Source: Cavia porcellus (taxonomy: Eukaryota > Chordata > Mammalia > Rodentia > Caviidae). From it: DNA of 64,000 bases. Location: positions 79,960,044-80,024,043 of the forward strand of contig NW_026947486.1 of the NCBI RefSeq assembly GCF_034190915.1, given 5' to 3'. The notes beneath the pieces are model-generated. The model saw nothing but the letters and a program-made list of their open reading frames with translations. It had not been told where the DNA came from and did no database searches. Made by a program: the position numbers and the translations under genes. Of the stretch, positions 12,938 to 24,411 are shown one piece after another (position 1 is the stretch's first letter; the number at the start of each line of letters is the position of its first letter).

Positions 12938-13445
12938 GGTGCTAGCCCCCAGCCTTCAATGAACCCCCTTACTTATACCCAGAGTTCAATGATGATAAAA
13001 CTGGGGAAAGGGGACTTTTAATTGCATGAATTAATCTGCAAAACAGCTTTCTTTGGGGGTGGAGGGATCAAAGAAGGGATCTGGCATTCCAGTATGGTGG
13101 AAGGGGAAGGATGGACCTCTGTCTTTTGTCTCAACACTGCTGAAGAGTCTATTTTCTGTGTGTGCCCATTTCTTCAGTGGCTTTATTCTCTTTGTGAAAG
13201 TGTTATATAATGCATTGTTAAATCTTCAAATAATACAGAAAATATGAAAAGTAAAGTACAAGTTACTCAAAACTTTCTACCCTTATATAACCATTGTCAG
13301 CCCTTTGGTGAATGTTCCAGAGTTTTCCCTAAATCTGTGTGCCAGATAGATATATGTACAGATAAAAAAGATCAATATAAGTGATGTTGTATATGCTGTA
13401 TTTTTTCACTAAACAAAAAATGTTGTGAGCTTCTATGTCAATAAA
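12938..13445 (+). other. ZCCHC18: 3' UTR and candidate poly(A) signal of the ZCCHC18-like gene
   Basis: AT-rich sequence after the TAA stop. The first canonical AATAAA is at 13440-13445 and would give a 3' UTR of about 0.5 kb. The part after about 13,230 looks like an old interspersed repeat, so the true cleavage site may lie earlier and use a variant hexamer. Confidence 0.4.
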
Positions 13446-13937
13446 TATATATCTATATATCAACATCTAATTAATGTTTCATGATAGTATTTTAGGAATA
13501 AGTAAAAGAAATAAATAAGAAAAATATAATGAAAAACTATAAAATGGAATCATACTCTGAGGTGGAGTTTTTTGTCAACCTCATTTTGCAGATGAGGAAA
13601 AGAAGAAAGAAATGGGTTGAAATATTCCCCAAAGGTAAAGGGTCCTTTTCCTACAACTGACTTGTCCCCTACATCATTAATCCAAATCGTGACCTGTACT
13701 AATTGCTACTAGCCCATGCTTTCTTCTCAAAGTATCCAGAAGAGTCTGATGGAGAAGAAGTCACTCCGGTGCTGGCATAATAGCTCAGCATGGAGATTCC
13801 AGGGTTTTCCATTCCTGTTCACACTGGAGAGGGGAAGCTGGCCCCCTTCTGTGTGGATTCCTTAGATTGGTGCTGCTCCTTCTGATCAGCAACCTGGCGA
13901 CAATAAGTGTTCTCTTCCTCTTCCCTGATTAAAAAAA

Positions 13938-14415
13938 GAGTCTATCCTTGGTATTGACTGACAGCTTTGTTTTGCCATATTTGACTGTATTCTCACCCCC
14001 CCAAAAAAAAGTAATAAGCACTAAGGAGTAATAAAATCCAAAATGTGTAAATTTTGTTGTAAAAAAGAGAGGGGAAAAAAAAAAGAAAAAGAGCTCTAAC
14101 GGATATAACAGCAAGTGTGTTTAGGGGTGTTAAATAGCTGACTATATCAATGTTTTTGGATCATTGAACACAGCTGTTTGCAGTCTCCCTGTTTGAATGT
14201 CCACCTTGTATTCTTTGATACTGTGATTTGAGCAACTATTTTCAAGATGATAATATGTAATCTACTAACAGGTGATTTCTTACTGTTATGTTTTTTTTTT
14301 TGTTTTGTTTTGTTTTGTTTTTTTGTAGTTCTGTATTACGTGTACCCTTACACCACTTTGTTTTGTTTTGTGTTTTTCTCTTTTTCCTCTTAAATAAAAA
14401 AAAAAAAAAAAGAGA
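13938..14415 (+). mobile_element. 5'-truncated L1 3' UTR
   Basis: Shares the young L1 3' UTR blocks ('aatccaaaatgtgtaa', 'tggatcattgaacacagctg', 'gatgataatatgtaatctac') and ends in AATAAA plus a long A-tail. A (TTTTG)n run lies inside it. Confidence 0.8.
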
Positions 14416-14689
14416 GACAGAGAGCAGCTATTCCTGGAGCTCGGCATCAGTGGGCCCAGGGCCTGAAAATGCTCAAGCCTTGTCCTGTAAATTCTGATGC
14501 TACATGCTACTATACATGCCAAACTAACCTCATTCCAACCCAATCTCACCTCCACTCGAATCCCTTCATAGGGAGGGAGGAAATCCGATCTAGTTGCCAG
14601 GACACAGGAAAGAACGTGGGAATCAGAAAGCCAGGAAGCCCTATGAGGCTTGATCAAAATATGTTCTATATGGTTAATGTTTTTAAAAA

Positions 14690-15168
14690 TGTTGTTACAG
14701 TAAAAGATGAATTGCCATTAATCTTCCTCAAAATACATGCCTTCAATTTGAACACGCTTATCCCATTGTGCTTGCCACTTTGTGAAGCACCTTCTGGAAG
14801 CTTTCTTTCATGTGTTTAGTAGCATTATCCCAACTGCCTCAATGTCTTGAATCAATTCAAAATGTTTACCTTTCACAGTCATTTTGATGTTGGGAAAGAG
14901 TCAAAAGTTGCACAGTGCCATATTTAGTGAATAAGGCAGTGGAGGACACACCTTTCACAAGCCTGTCTTTCTTTCTTATGGATGACTGTTGGCAGCAGTA
15001 TTCACAGTGTTTTTAAGATCACAGCTTGTAAAGACACTCACAAAAGAAAACTTCCAAGACTATTTCAAAAAGTGGCAAAAATTATTGGATAAATGTGTTG
15101 AAATCAAGATGATGTATTTTGAGGGGGATTAATGGTAATGTATCTTTTACTATAATACAGTTTTTAGA
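14690..15168. mobile_element. Palindromic mariner-like transposon remnant
   Basis: The left arm (about 14,690-14,810, minus) and right arm (about 15,048-15,168, plus) are two inverted copies of the same end: the last ~25 transposase codons (plus-strand piece with WQKLLDKCVEI and MYFEG), a stop, and the terminal inverted repeat ('attaatggtaatgtatcttt'). By eye the arms agree at roughly three bases in four. Between them is antisense transposase sequence. No intact ORF. Confidence 0.65.
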
Positions 15169-17040
15169 AAGTTAAACATTCATTTTAGTTTTTGATTATA
15201 CCACATACCATTTTTGGAGAATGGAGAGCATTCAAAGAGGAGGGAAAGGAGAGTGAGCTTCCCTGAAACCTGCCCTTTGTTCCATTTTCTGGTGTCAAAC
15301 TGAAGGGGGATAAAATATGCATGTGACTTTAGGCCTTTAGGGTCCCTATGTCTCCTGTAGGTGCATGCGTTCCTATTTTTGCAAGTGGGACATGGGTGTG
15401 GTGTGATTGATGTAAGGCGGAAGGGCAGAGAATGTGTCCATCTGAGTTTGTCAAGCAGGAAATAAGGGTTCCATACAGCTGGAAGGATAGAGTTTGCAGC
15501 AGTGGGAGCTGGTATGTTAGAAGCGTACAGTCGTATGGGTCAGGGGACAGGACTGAGGACACTATTGCCAGGGAGAGTCACATGAAGATCAGCTGGGACA
15601 GGAGGCCTGGTAAGAATCACAGATACCAGGGATTTACAGAGAACCCAGGGCTGTGTTGTACCAACCATGGCCCAGACTGGGGTTCCCAGAGAAGATTTCA
15701 GGGTTCTAGTTATGCTAGTAGTTGATAGCCTATTCAGTAGGAACAAAGGGAGCCCAGGCTGTGTGCTTGGCCTTGAGGCAGGGATGGTAACCAAGTGCTA
15801 ATGGAAGCCTTGCCCAGAACCTGGCTTGAACTGCTTCTCTTTTCAGAAGTACCCCTTCAGCTCCTCCTTGGCCTCCTGCTCCTGTTCCATTCATGATTCT
15901 ACAGTCTGACCCAGTCTGACCGTGGGATTGCCCTCCTGCACCTACCTGGAGCTGCACTGTCTTGGTGGCAAATGTGGAGGCTCAGCCTCCTGGGCTCTGC
16001 CCTCATCTCTCCCCTCCTCCAGCATTCCATGCTCCCTTTAATCCTCAGCCTCCTTAACTCTCATCACCAGGAGGGTGGCCTCTCTGCCTCTGACCTTTTA
16101 CCCAGGGAAAAAATGTCAAGAGGCCACCTCTACACCCCTGGCAGTTCCCTCAATCTCTCTAGAGCCAAAGGGGATACCTCCTGAACCCCCAGGAAGGAGG
16201 CAACTCAAGTCAGCTCCCAAAAGCTACAGCAGCTCCCAACATCTCCCAACTTGCATAGATTTTATCACTTAATTTATCCCTCCTCCTCCCTAAATCTATG
16301 CTTAGGGAGTTTCTGACCCCAACATCTAGTCCAGTTTAGAAAATGGTTTTATGTGTAACTGTTTTAATTTGTGAACACTTGCTGAATGATTTTCCCAAAG
16401 ATGCAGAATATGCTGTCATCATTCCTCTCTGGTACCAAGTAGAGTAGAAAAATAAATACATTCTGTCCACTCTCCTTTTCACTAGAGTTGGCTGGAAAAC
16501 TTGTTTTTGATCCATCCCACCTTTCTTCCCTCTCTCTATCCTCCTCTCTATTGTGTATACTGGAAGTTGCTGAAAATTATATTTCCCTAACCTGGTGTAA
16601 CATTCCTTTTTACATCATTTTGTGTGACATTTGCTTTTCCTTTACTCAAGAAATGTCTTTTTTTCTAATTGAGTGTCTGTGTGATCGGATCAGACCAGTG
16701 GGATTAACTAAAAGGAGACTTTTAGAGCGTTTTGCAACTGAGAGCCTTCATTTCGAGCTGTAGTCTTATTTTCTTTCTTCTGTTTTTTAGTCTCATTGGT
16801 CACTAAGGAATGAAAATCATTCTTTCGCCAGAAGAAACCAGCCTTTGGGTGCCCTTTGGCATTATCTCCCTCCTTCCTGGCATCTTTTTCCTTGGTTTCT
16901 ATGACACTCTTCTCTCAGTTCCCTCCTCCTGGCTTTTTTGATATTCAGTGCTCAGTCTCTTTTGCTCTTCTGTCATATCCTGATCTTTTAATAATTGTAA
17001 TAAATAAAAAAACATAACAAGTGTTATTTTTATGATTTTT
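15169..17040. other. Mostly single-copy DNA
   Basis: GC-moderate sequence without recognisable protein similarity. Short ORFs exist on both strands, but none shows domains, splice context or a recognised family. Confidence 0.5.
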
Positions 17041-17059
17041 GTGTGCCAGTCATGATATA

Positions 17060-17255
17060 CCAAGTCCATTAAATGCATTAGCTGCTTTACTTCTCATCTC
17101 TACCTTGTAAAGTAGGCATTATGACTATCACATATTTCAGGTGAAGAAAGTGGCTGAAAAATAATGAAATTTACCCAGGATTATACAGCTAGTTAGTGGT
17201 AGAACCTAAAGTCTCACTCTGGGTGAGTGACTCCAAAGCTTTCATTCCTCCATGA
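17060..17255 (+). repeat. MIR SINE fragment
   Basis: 'gcattatgactatcacatat' ... 'attatacagctagttagtgg' ... 'aacctaaagtctcactctg' follow the MIR consensus order. Confidence 0.6.
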
Positions 17256-17710
17256 CTTTGCTCTACTAAGTGTTCATTGCATCTGTAGTGTTACTTACTG
17301 CCCAAGGCTTGTAATCCAGGAAAAGGCCAGCCTTTTGCATACATGCCTGTGTATGAGTGAGTCATACAGGACCAGTCTATTGCAGACACTAAAGAAATGA
17401 CAACTCTGAGGCTGAATGCATTGCTGTGCTACAGAAGGAAGGACAGGAGAAGGTAAATGGTGTCTTGACCACGCAAACAGCACTTATTTAGTGTTAATCT
17501 GAGGAAGTGCTCATCTGATTCTGGGTACTACACGGAGCCTGACTCCTGGCAAGCATAAGAATTGTTTTGGAAATGCCTGAGAGAATTTAATGATGATGAT
17601 GGTGGGATGTTAAGGGAATGGTTACTGAATGCTTAAGGATATCATGGGTAGGACCAACACTGCCCATCTCCCACCCCTATGTATGGTTTGTAGATTCTCA
17701 GGAAATTTCT

Positions 17711-17826
17711 TTTTTTTTTTTTTTTTTCTTTTTGTCTTTTTCGTGTTTATCGGTACCAGGGATCAAACTCACGACTGCCTGCTTGCAAGGCAGGCGCTTA
17801 TGCCGCTGAGCTAAATCCCCAGCCCC
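17711..17826 (-). mobile_element. ID SINE with target duplication
   Basis: Minus-strand ID ('ggggctggggatttagctca' head, 'gagtttgatccctggtacc' box B) with a pyrimidine-rich tail on the plus strand. Flanked by AGGAAATTTCT at 17700-17710 and 17827-17837. Confidence 0.92.
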
Positions 17827-17837
17827 AGGAAATTTCT

Positions 17838-18595
17838 CTTTCTTATACATGTTCAAGGTATCTTTATCCCTTCAAATAGCTCAAAACCAGCCAAATTATT
17901 CTCCTTAGCAACAGACAGGAGTGACATGTGAGGGAGACTGATGTCAGTGTGACACGACACCAATGCATCGTGGGAAGATGACTCATATGATTGAGTCTGA
18001 GGAGTTCTTTACAATCTAGGGATCCCTGTGATCCTGCCACTACCACGGGTTTCAAGGGCAGGATAAAAGGCACAGAATCCTAGCTAGCATAGGCACAGCA
18101 CGGACTCAAATATTTTGGAGGACGACATGGCTTGATATGGTACAGAAAAGGTACTCCATGTTTAAGCATTAACTAAAGAAGCAAGGAGAAATAAAAGTAA
18201 GAAACTAATTTCCCAAACGTCATGAAAGGAATGTGAGCACCTGAATCAGTAAACTTATGCCTAAAGTCTGGCCTAATATCTGTTTGGGAAAGATGGTGCC
18301 AATTAAAATGCCATTGTTGTTTAAGGGATACAAGGTGCTTATAGTATGTTTCTGTTCTTATTTTCTATTTTGGTGAAAATTTCTGTGATTTCTACAATGC
18401 TATAGAACACATAAAACTAATTTATATGTCATCAGTGATGGGGAGCAGAGGGCAGTGCTTAGCCTCCTGACCTCATCCTGATGGGGGTATAGGGACCCCC
18501 AGCTGCAGCACAGTTCGTCTCAGACCAGAGTTAACACCAGAGTGTGGCCTCACAACTGCTCCCTCACTCATGTACCATTTTCACCCTCCTCATTT
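17838..18595. other. Single-copy DNA
   Basis: No gene or recognisable repeat seen. Confidence 0.45.
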
Positions 18596-18700
18596 TATAG
18601 AGGAATGTGGTAAGGCACACACAGAGTGATTTCCCTAAGATCACACAGCTAGTGTGGGGTGGAGCTGGAATTGAACTTCAGATGCTGCTCCTCAGAGCCA
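18596..18700 (+). repeat. MIR SINE fragment
   Basis: 'ttccctaagatcacacagct' and 'tggaattgaacttcagatgc' are the MIR 3' core. Confidence 0.6.
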
Positions 18701-19520
18701 GAAGTTGTTACTATTATGCAGTATAATTGTACCTAATTAATGCGTACAAATACCTGATCATTCTACTGGCTGCACCCTGGTAAGAATTTCTGATTGCCAA
18801 GTCAGAACAGTAGCATGGCTCCTATCTCATTTCTTATATTAAGACACAAAAGATGATCAGTATAGGAAAGTTTCTTCCCAGAGTTTGACAATATCTTATC
18901 CTCATATTCATTTTTATATTTAGTTTCTGGAATAATATAATAAAAATGATAAATTATTGATGGCAATGTTGGCCAATTGTCTCTCTCCCATTCTGCTGGT
19001 AAAGCATGCTTTCTGGTAGGCTGGCAAAAAAACCATCAAATATTAAAATATGAAAATCCTTAGATCGGGAAGTTTGAGTTCTTGAAACTGATGCTGAGAA
19101 AATAGCTGCACAAATGTAAAAGTTTTTATGAACAAAGATATTTACTCTAGGTTTCTTTTTGTAATAATGAGAAAGTGGAAAACAGATGAAACACTGTGTT
19201 GTTTACATTGTTCTGTTCTGATCTGCTTTGTTATGTCCCCTTTTGTCTTAATCTCTTTAAAATAAAAAAAATTAAAAAGAAAGTGGAAAACAAAAACCAT
19301 AAATAAGATTTGCCGGAATAAATTAAACTCTGTACTTACACTTAAATGTTACACATTTAAAACTCTGGCTGTGCCATCAGATCATTGGTCTCACTGGAAA
19401 AATGATGTGTGTCCTCTCTAAAAAACAGCTTAGAAGGCCACTGCTCTGCCAAACCATCTGTGTTATCTTTATTCCCAATATGCTGCTCAATCAATTTGGA
19501 TCTCTCCCCTTCACCTGGCA

Positions 19521-19647
19521 AAATACCTGATCAGAGTCCCGTTTATCAATCAAGAGTAAAATAGTTTGAAGAATTTAAATTTTACTAGTGGGAACACGAT
19601 GGAGGTTGATTTTAAATATCGTGGATGAACTAAAATCTAATTTCACC
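19521..19647 (+). repeat. Local direct duplication, copy 1
   Basis: Repeated with few differences at 20652-20780. Shared stretches include 'gaagaatttaaattttacta' and 'gatgaactaaaatctaattt'. Confidence 0.85.
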
Positions 19648-20074
19648 TTGTGAAAACTGAAGCATCATCTCTTCAGTTTTCCTTCAGTCTGACTTTCCAC
19701 GGCTCCATTGAAGTTTGGTACCTATCTATCCTAGGTAGTATTTATTATTTTGTTATAATTGCTTTTATAAGGATGTATTCCATGCTTGGATTATAGCGCC
19801 AGTACAGCCCAGTGTTGTTGGGGAATCTAGACACATATTCCAGGCACAATTTTACCTCATATGTTTGTGTTGGCTGGTGACACTTTGCCTTCAGATAGCC
19901 CTATCACTTGATTCCTCATGATGTTGTAATATATGCTGAAATATCACCTTCTTACTCAGGATAATTCGAAATGGCCCATTTAAAAATGCACATCTGGCCA
20001 CCAGCTCTCATTCCCCTTTTATTGCCTTTTTTCCCCATCACATGCCTTCTTTCCACTGTACTATTTCACAAAAT

Positions 20075-20280
20075 ATACTCACTTATTGTATTATATAATG
20101 CTGTCTCTTCCCATTAGAATACAAACTCAATAAGAGCACACATCTCAGTCTGCTTAGTTCAAACACGTCCTCAGCTCTTAGAACATTGCCTAGAACATAG
20201 CTGGTCATAAATTTTTGGGGCTAGAATAAATGATTTGCCTGAAGCACAGTAGGCACTTGATAAATGGAAGCCTTTGTTAC
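20075..20280 (+). repeat. L2 3'-end fragment
   Basis: 'agaatacaaactcaataaga' ... 'gcacagtaggcacttgataa' follow the L2 3' consensus. Confidence 0.55.
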
Positions 20281-20399
20281 TGCTGCTCATCTGGAAAAGG
20301 TGCTACTGGAGAAAAGATGGGCAATAAGATAGTGCAAACCACTGAATACCATTGACTTATTTTATGAAATCAGAAACTTGAGAGAAAAAGAAAAGGAAT

Positions 20400-20605
20400 G
20401 CTCATTGCCTGCTTCTTCCTGCCAACCCTGCATGGACTATTCTCTTCTGCCATGCCCCTCTACCATACCACCCTGCCTTGGAGACAGCCGACTACAGACC
20501 GAGACCTCTACAAACTGTAAGCTACAATAAACTTTTCCTCCTTAACCTGAGTGTGTTGGTTATTTTGTCTCAACAATGAGAAAAGTAACTAAGACTACAA
20601 TAGAA
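20400..20605 (+). mobile_element. MaLR-type LTR 3' part
   Basis: Resembles the element at 51,379-51,780: 'ccaccctgccttggagacag' and 'aagctacaataaacttttcc', ending 'aaaagtaactaagac'. Confidence 0.5.
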
Positions 20606-20651
20606 GATCAGTGATTGATTGAGGTTTGAGCAATAGGTACTAGGTAGAGAC

Positions 20652-20780
20652 AAATACCTGATCAGAGTCCTGTTTATCAATCACAGAGTAAAGTTGCTTG
20701 AAGAATTTAAATTTTACTAGTGGGAACACAATGGAGGTTGATTTTTAAATATGTTGGATGAACTAAAATCTAATTTTACC
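20652..20780 (+). repeat. Local direct duplication, copy 2
   Basis: Partner of 19521-19647, in the same orientation, offset 1,131 bp. Most differences are single bases or short indels. Confidence 0.85.
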
Positions 20781-21009
20781 CCAGGAAAATATAATTGAAA
20801 CTGAACTCAGTTGAGTTTTATTAATATCTGACACTTAAGAGATGATACATAAACTTTTTCCTTCTTTATTACCAGAATATTATGTAAAACTGTTTTACTT
20901 ATTAAATAATTTTAGGGTAGTATACAAGTACTATATTTAGAATAAACAGTTAATATTTAAATACTCAGAAAGAGAAAAAAATGAACCATAGGTGAACACT
21001 GAACATTTT

Positions 21010-21108
21010 TTTTTGGTCTTTTTCATTTTTATTGGTACCAGGGATCGAACTCACGACTGCCTGCTTGCAAGGCAGGCACTTATGCCGCTGAGCTAAATCC
21101 CCAGCCCC
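21010..21108 (-). mobile_element. ID SINE with target duplication
   Basis: Minus-strand ID copy bounded by a perfect 16-bp repeat GAACACTGAACATTTT (20994-21009 and 21109-21124). Confidence 0.93.
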
Positions 21109-21436
21109 GAACACTGAACATTTTAACATACTTCTTTTAAAATTTTTTTTCTAACTCTGTGATTGTTGATTGTTTAGATTTAATATGTCTCCAAATTTAC
21201 TTTGTTGAAATTGTACATTCCAAAGGGTTTTCCAAATTAAAAACTAAAAAACTTGTTCCTCTTTCTAATAATGTGTATAATGTCAAGAGTAAAAATTAAA
21301 GATTATTTTGGCAAAAAAGGAGGAGTAAGGTGGTAAAAACTCAACAATTATAAAAACATACCAATAAAAGCCATAAGAGATAATCATTGTGTTGTCATTA
21401 GCTGACAAATACCAATAAGAGTATGATTGTTTTCTT

Positions 21437-21545
21437 TTTTCTTTTTTTTTTTTCATTTTCCTTTTTATTGGTACCGGGTATCGAACTCATGACTGCCTAC
21501 TTGCAAGGCAGGTGCTTATGCCGCTGAGCTAAATCCCTTGCCCCC
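21437..21545 (-). mobile_element. ID SINE with target duplication
   Basis: Minus-strand ID copy. Its 20-bp flanking repeats starting AAGAGTATGA (21417-21436 and 21546-21565) differ at one base. Confidence 0.92.
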
Positions 21546-21589
21546 AAGAGTATGACTGTTTTCTTAGAAAGAGAAAAGGAATATGTAAG

Positions 21590-22101
21590 TTAATAAGTGT
21601 AATACATCACATAAACAGGAGCAAGGTCAAAAGTCATGTTCTAATTTATAGAAACAGAAAAGGATTTTGACAAAATCTAACACCATTTCATGATTAACAA
21701 CTCTGAAGACAACAGGTATAGATGAGCCATACTTGAATATGATGAAATCTCTATAGGACAAACCAATATCCAGCATCATACTAAATGGAGAAAACTAAAA
21801 GCATTTCCTCTAAAATCAGGAACATGAAAAGATGTCCATTATCACCTCTTTTTAGTCAACATAGTACTTAAAACATTAGCATAGAAGAATTATTGCAAAA
21901 GAAATAAGAGATACATATAGTAAAAGAACTCATTATTATTTGAAGGTGATGAGATATTCTACATAGAAGACCCACATAACTGCACCAAAAGATTCTTAGA
22001 ATTAGTAACAGACTTCATCAACACAAGATCAATACATAAAAATCAGCATTTGTGTACAAAAACAATGAACAGGATAAGAAAGAAATTATGAAAATAATAC
22101 C
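21590..22101 (+). mobile_element. L1 ORF2 fragment, left part, split by the provirus
   Basis: Sense L1 reverse transcriptase region ('cagaaaaggattttgacaaa', 'taacaccatttcatgattaa', 'agtcaacatagtacttaaaa'). No open frame remains. The L1 resumes after the 3' LTR. Confidence 0.8.
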
Positions 22102-22107
22102 ATCCAC
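22102..22107. repeat. Proviral target duplication, left
   Basis: ATCCAC, matched by GTCCAC at 26207-26212 with one difference. Six base pairs fits class II retroviral integration. Confidence 0.75.
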
Positions 22108-22433
22108 TGTAGGGAGCGGCATGACCCACCCATTGCTGCCTCCCCACCTCTCTCCTATGGGCATATGATGCATCTGCCTACATTAACCATAATCCTCTCC
22201 TGCTTACATCACATACTTGAACGTGATGATGACCCTGTTGTATTCATCCCTGTAACCTCTTCCTGTCCCACCAGCCCGCCCTTGGCCTATAAAAGATGTG
22301 ATCACTTCCTGAATAAATGAGACTTGATTGGACTCCTCATCTTGTCTCAATCTCTCTTTGTCTCCCCCTGTCTCTATTTCAACCCCGTTCCCCCTCCAGG
22401 TACACCCCACCGATTGATCTTTGGGCCAGATCA
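22108..22433 (+). mobile_element. 5' LTR of betaretrovirus-like provirus
   Basis: 326 bp, TG...CA. It has a TATAAAAG box at 22288-22295 and AATAAA at 22312-22317, and pairs with the 326-bp LTR at 25881-26206. The two LTRs differ mainly at scattered sites, several of them CpG-type changes. Confidence 0.93.
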
Positions 22434-22435
22434 AG

Positions 22436-22453
22436 TGGCGCCCAGCGTGGGGG
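22436..22453 (+). other. Primer binding site, tRNA-Lys type
   Basis: TGGCGCCCAGCGTGGGGG, two bases after the LTR. It matches the site for tRNA-Lys(CTT) with small differences, as used by many betaretroviruses and ERVK-type elements. Confidence 0.8.
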
Positions 22454-22678
22454 CTCCTGGCACGGGGGAGTTAACGAGGGAGCTGTTCGAGAACGCTGGC
22501 AAGAAGTAAAAACAAATTGAATCAAGGATTGAAGCTAAGAGTGAAAACAAACTGAATTAAGGATAGAAGCTAAGAGTGAAAGCACATTGAATCAAGGACC
22601 GAGGCCTGCATGGACAACCACCTGTTGTGCCGCCTGAGTCTCGGTGAGTGAATGGCAACCCCATTCCCTTTCCCGGAT

Positions 22679-23850
22679 ATGGGTCAAGCATTGAGCGAAC
22701 ATGAATTGTTCATGGGAGGCCTCAACAAGGCATTAAAGCCAAGAGAGTTAAGGGTTAGGATAAAAGAATTATTGCAGTATTTTCAGTTTATCCATAAGGT
22801 TTGCCCTAGAGGGCTCTATAGATACCAAGAGGTAGAAAAGAGTAAGAAATGCTCTAAAAGATTATTATAGGGTTTTCAGTCTGGAAAAGGTTCCTGTGAC
22901 CACCTTTGCATATTGGAATTTAATTTCTAAGGTGCTTGCCCAGCAGCATGCAGATCCTCAGATTGAGGAGATGGTCACACAAGGCCCTCCAAGCTATACA
23001 GCATTATAGTGCTCCTAAGATGGCGCCTGCCTCCAGCAAGCCTTGTGGCACTCTTAATATGGCACTTGCCTCACTTCCACCACATCAGGGTGGGTCCCTC
23101 CTCCGAAATTGCGTTTCCGGTGATGGAAACAAACGTACCTCCCCAAGATGGCACCGCACAGCTGCAAGACAGCATGGGCACTGCGCAGCTAGCTCCACAA
23201 GTCATTAGGGCACATACGCCATTCACAGTGGCAGCTTTAAAAGCATTAAAGATAGCAGTCGCCCAATATGGCCTAACAGCTGCATTCACTCTTGCTGTTT
23301 TAAATTCTCTGGCTGACGGCTGGCTCACACCTACAGATAGACAAAAATTGGCCCAAGTGACTTTATCAGGTGGGGATAATCTTTTGTAAAAATCAGAATA
23401 TACAAAAAAATTGCAAAGAGACCACCAGGCACAATACACAAGCTGGAAATGGGTGGGACCTTAATATGTTAATAGTGAAGGATGCCTATGCCGGCAGAGA
23501 GGCCCAACAGCAATTTAAGGGCGATATGAGTTCCTTGGGGCTGGAGATTTAGCTCAGTGGCATGAGCACCTGCCTTACAAGTGTGTGGTTGTGAGTTCAG
23601 TCCCCAGGGCTGGAGATTTAACTCAGTGGCACAGGTGCCTGCCTGACAAATAAAAGGCTGAGTTTCATCCCTGGTACCATTGACATTAAAACTGCTTGTA
23701 AGCAAGGCCTTGCTATGGCTGCCACCTTGCAAGGGTTTACAGTTAAACAGTTCTTATCTCAAAAGCATAAACAAAACTGTTTTACCTGTAGAGAGACTGG
23801 TCATTTTACAAAAAAGACTCCAGAGATAAAAATTCCAATGTCAATTACTT
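22679..23850 (+). pseudogene. gag: Degenerate gag of the provirus
   Basis: Begins at an MGQALSEHELF-type matrix start (possible myristoylation glycine). The first frame ends at a stop after about 60 codons. Capsid-like sequence follows in another frame (AVAQYGLTAAFTLAVLNSLA, ending LSGGDNLL), then frameshifts near 23,390. A nucleocapsid zinc knuckle sits near 23,770-23,815 (CFTCRETGHFTKK), with its last cysteine replaced. Two ID SINEs interrupt the region at 23,537-23,686. Structural Gag protein in origin; it cannot encode a functional one here. Confidence 0.85.
23537..23686 (+). mobile_element. Tandem pair of ID SINEs inside gag
   Basis: Two head-to-tail ID heads ('ggggctggagatttagctca' then 'gggctggagatttaactcag'), each with its own box B. 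The first copy lacks a tail, so they join directly. Inserted between capsid-like and nucleocapsid sequence. Confidence 0.85.
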
Positions 23851-23884
23851 TGACTCATTTAACTGATCAAAGTGATATTGGTCT

Positions 23885-24410
23885 GGTCTCTTAAGTTTAA
23901 TTTCAGCATATGTGAGGATGGGGACAACTGCTGAGAGGAGAATGAGAGACACTATGGTAGTTATTATTGTCTTCCCCAATGTCAGATCTTAAAGACCTGA
24001 GGAGCCTTTATCATCCTGTAATGATTTGATTAGTTCTATAATATGCAGTGTGTATTTAATGTGCATAAAGATGGAGACAACTGTTTGGAGAAAACTAGAG
24101 ACAACTAGATAAACAGTAAAGATCTTCAGTGGACTTGCTTTAAAATCTATATTTCTTTAAATCTTTTTTAAAAACTGTTTTGTTCTGTTTGGTCTGCCCT
24201 CTTTGAGATAAAAAACAAGTGTGTAGGACTGATAACCATGTTACTAAGTTTTTGTTGGATCGTTGAGCGGAGCTGTTGGCAGTGTCACTATTTGAATGTC
24301 ACTTTGCATGCTTTGGTTTTGTGACCTGAGCGACTATTTCTAAGATGACAATATGTAACTTATTAACTGTTGATTTCTTACCATTTATTTTTCTGTAATT
24401 CTGTATTAAG
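23885..24410 (+). mobile_element. L1 3' UTR-like fragment at the pol deletion
   Basis: From about 24,190 to 24,405 this matches the L1 3' UTR seen at 57,840-58,020 ('tctaagatgacaatatgtaa', 'attaactgttgatttcttac'). The part before 24,190 is less clear but has the same style. It occupies the place where protease, reverse transcriptase and RNase H should be. Confidence 0.65.
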
Positions 24411-24411
24411 A

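Noticed and set aside
17749..17826. tRNA genes suggested by box A/B in this and the other ID copies
   Set aside because: They are SINE heads with tails and target duplications; cloverleaf pairing is not maintained.
18772..18790. Third copy of the 19,521/20,652 repeat
   Set aside because: Only about a dozen bases (ATACCTGATCA) match; similarity stops at once.
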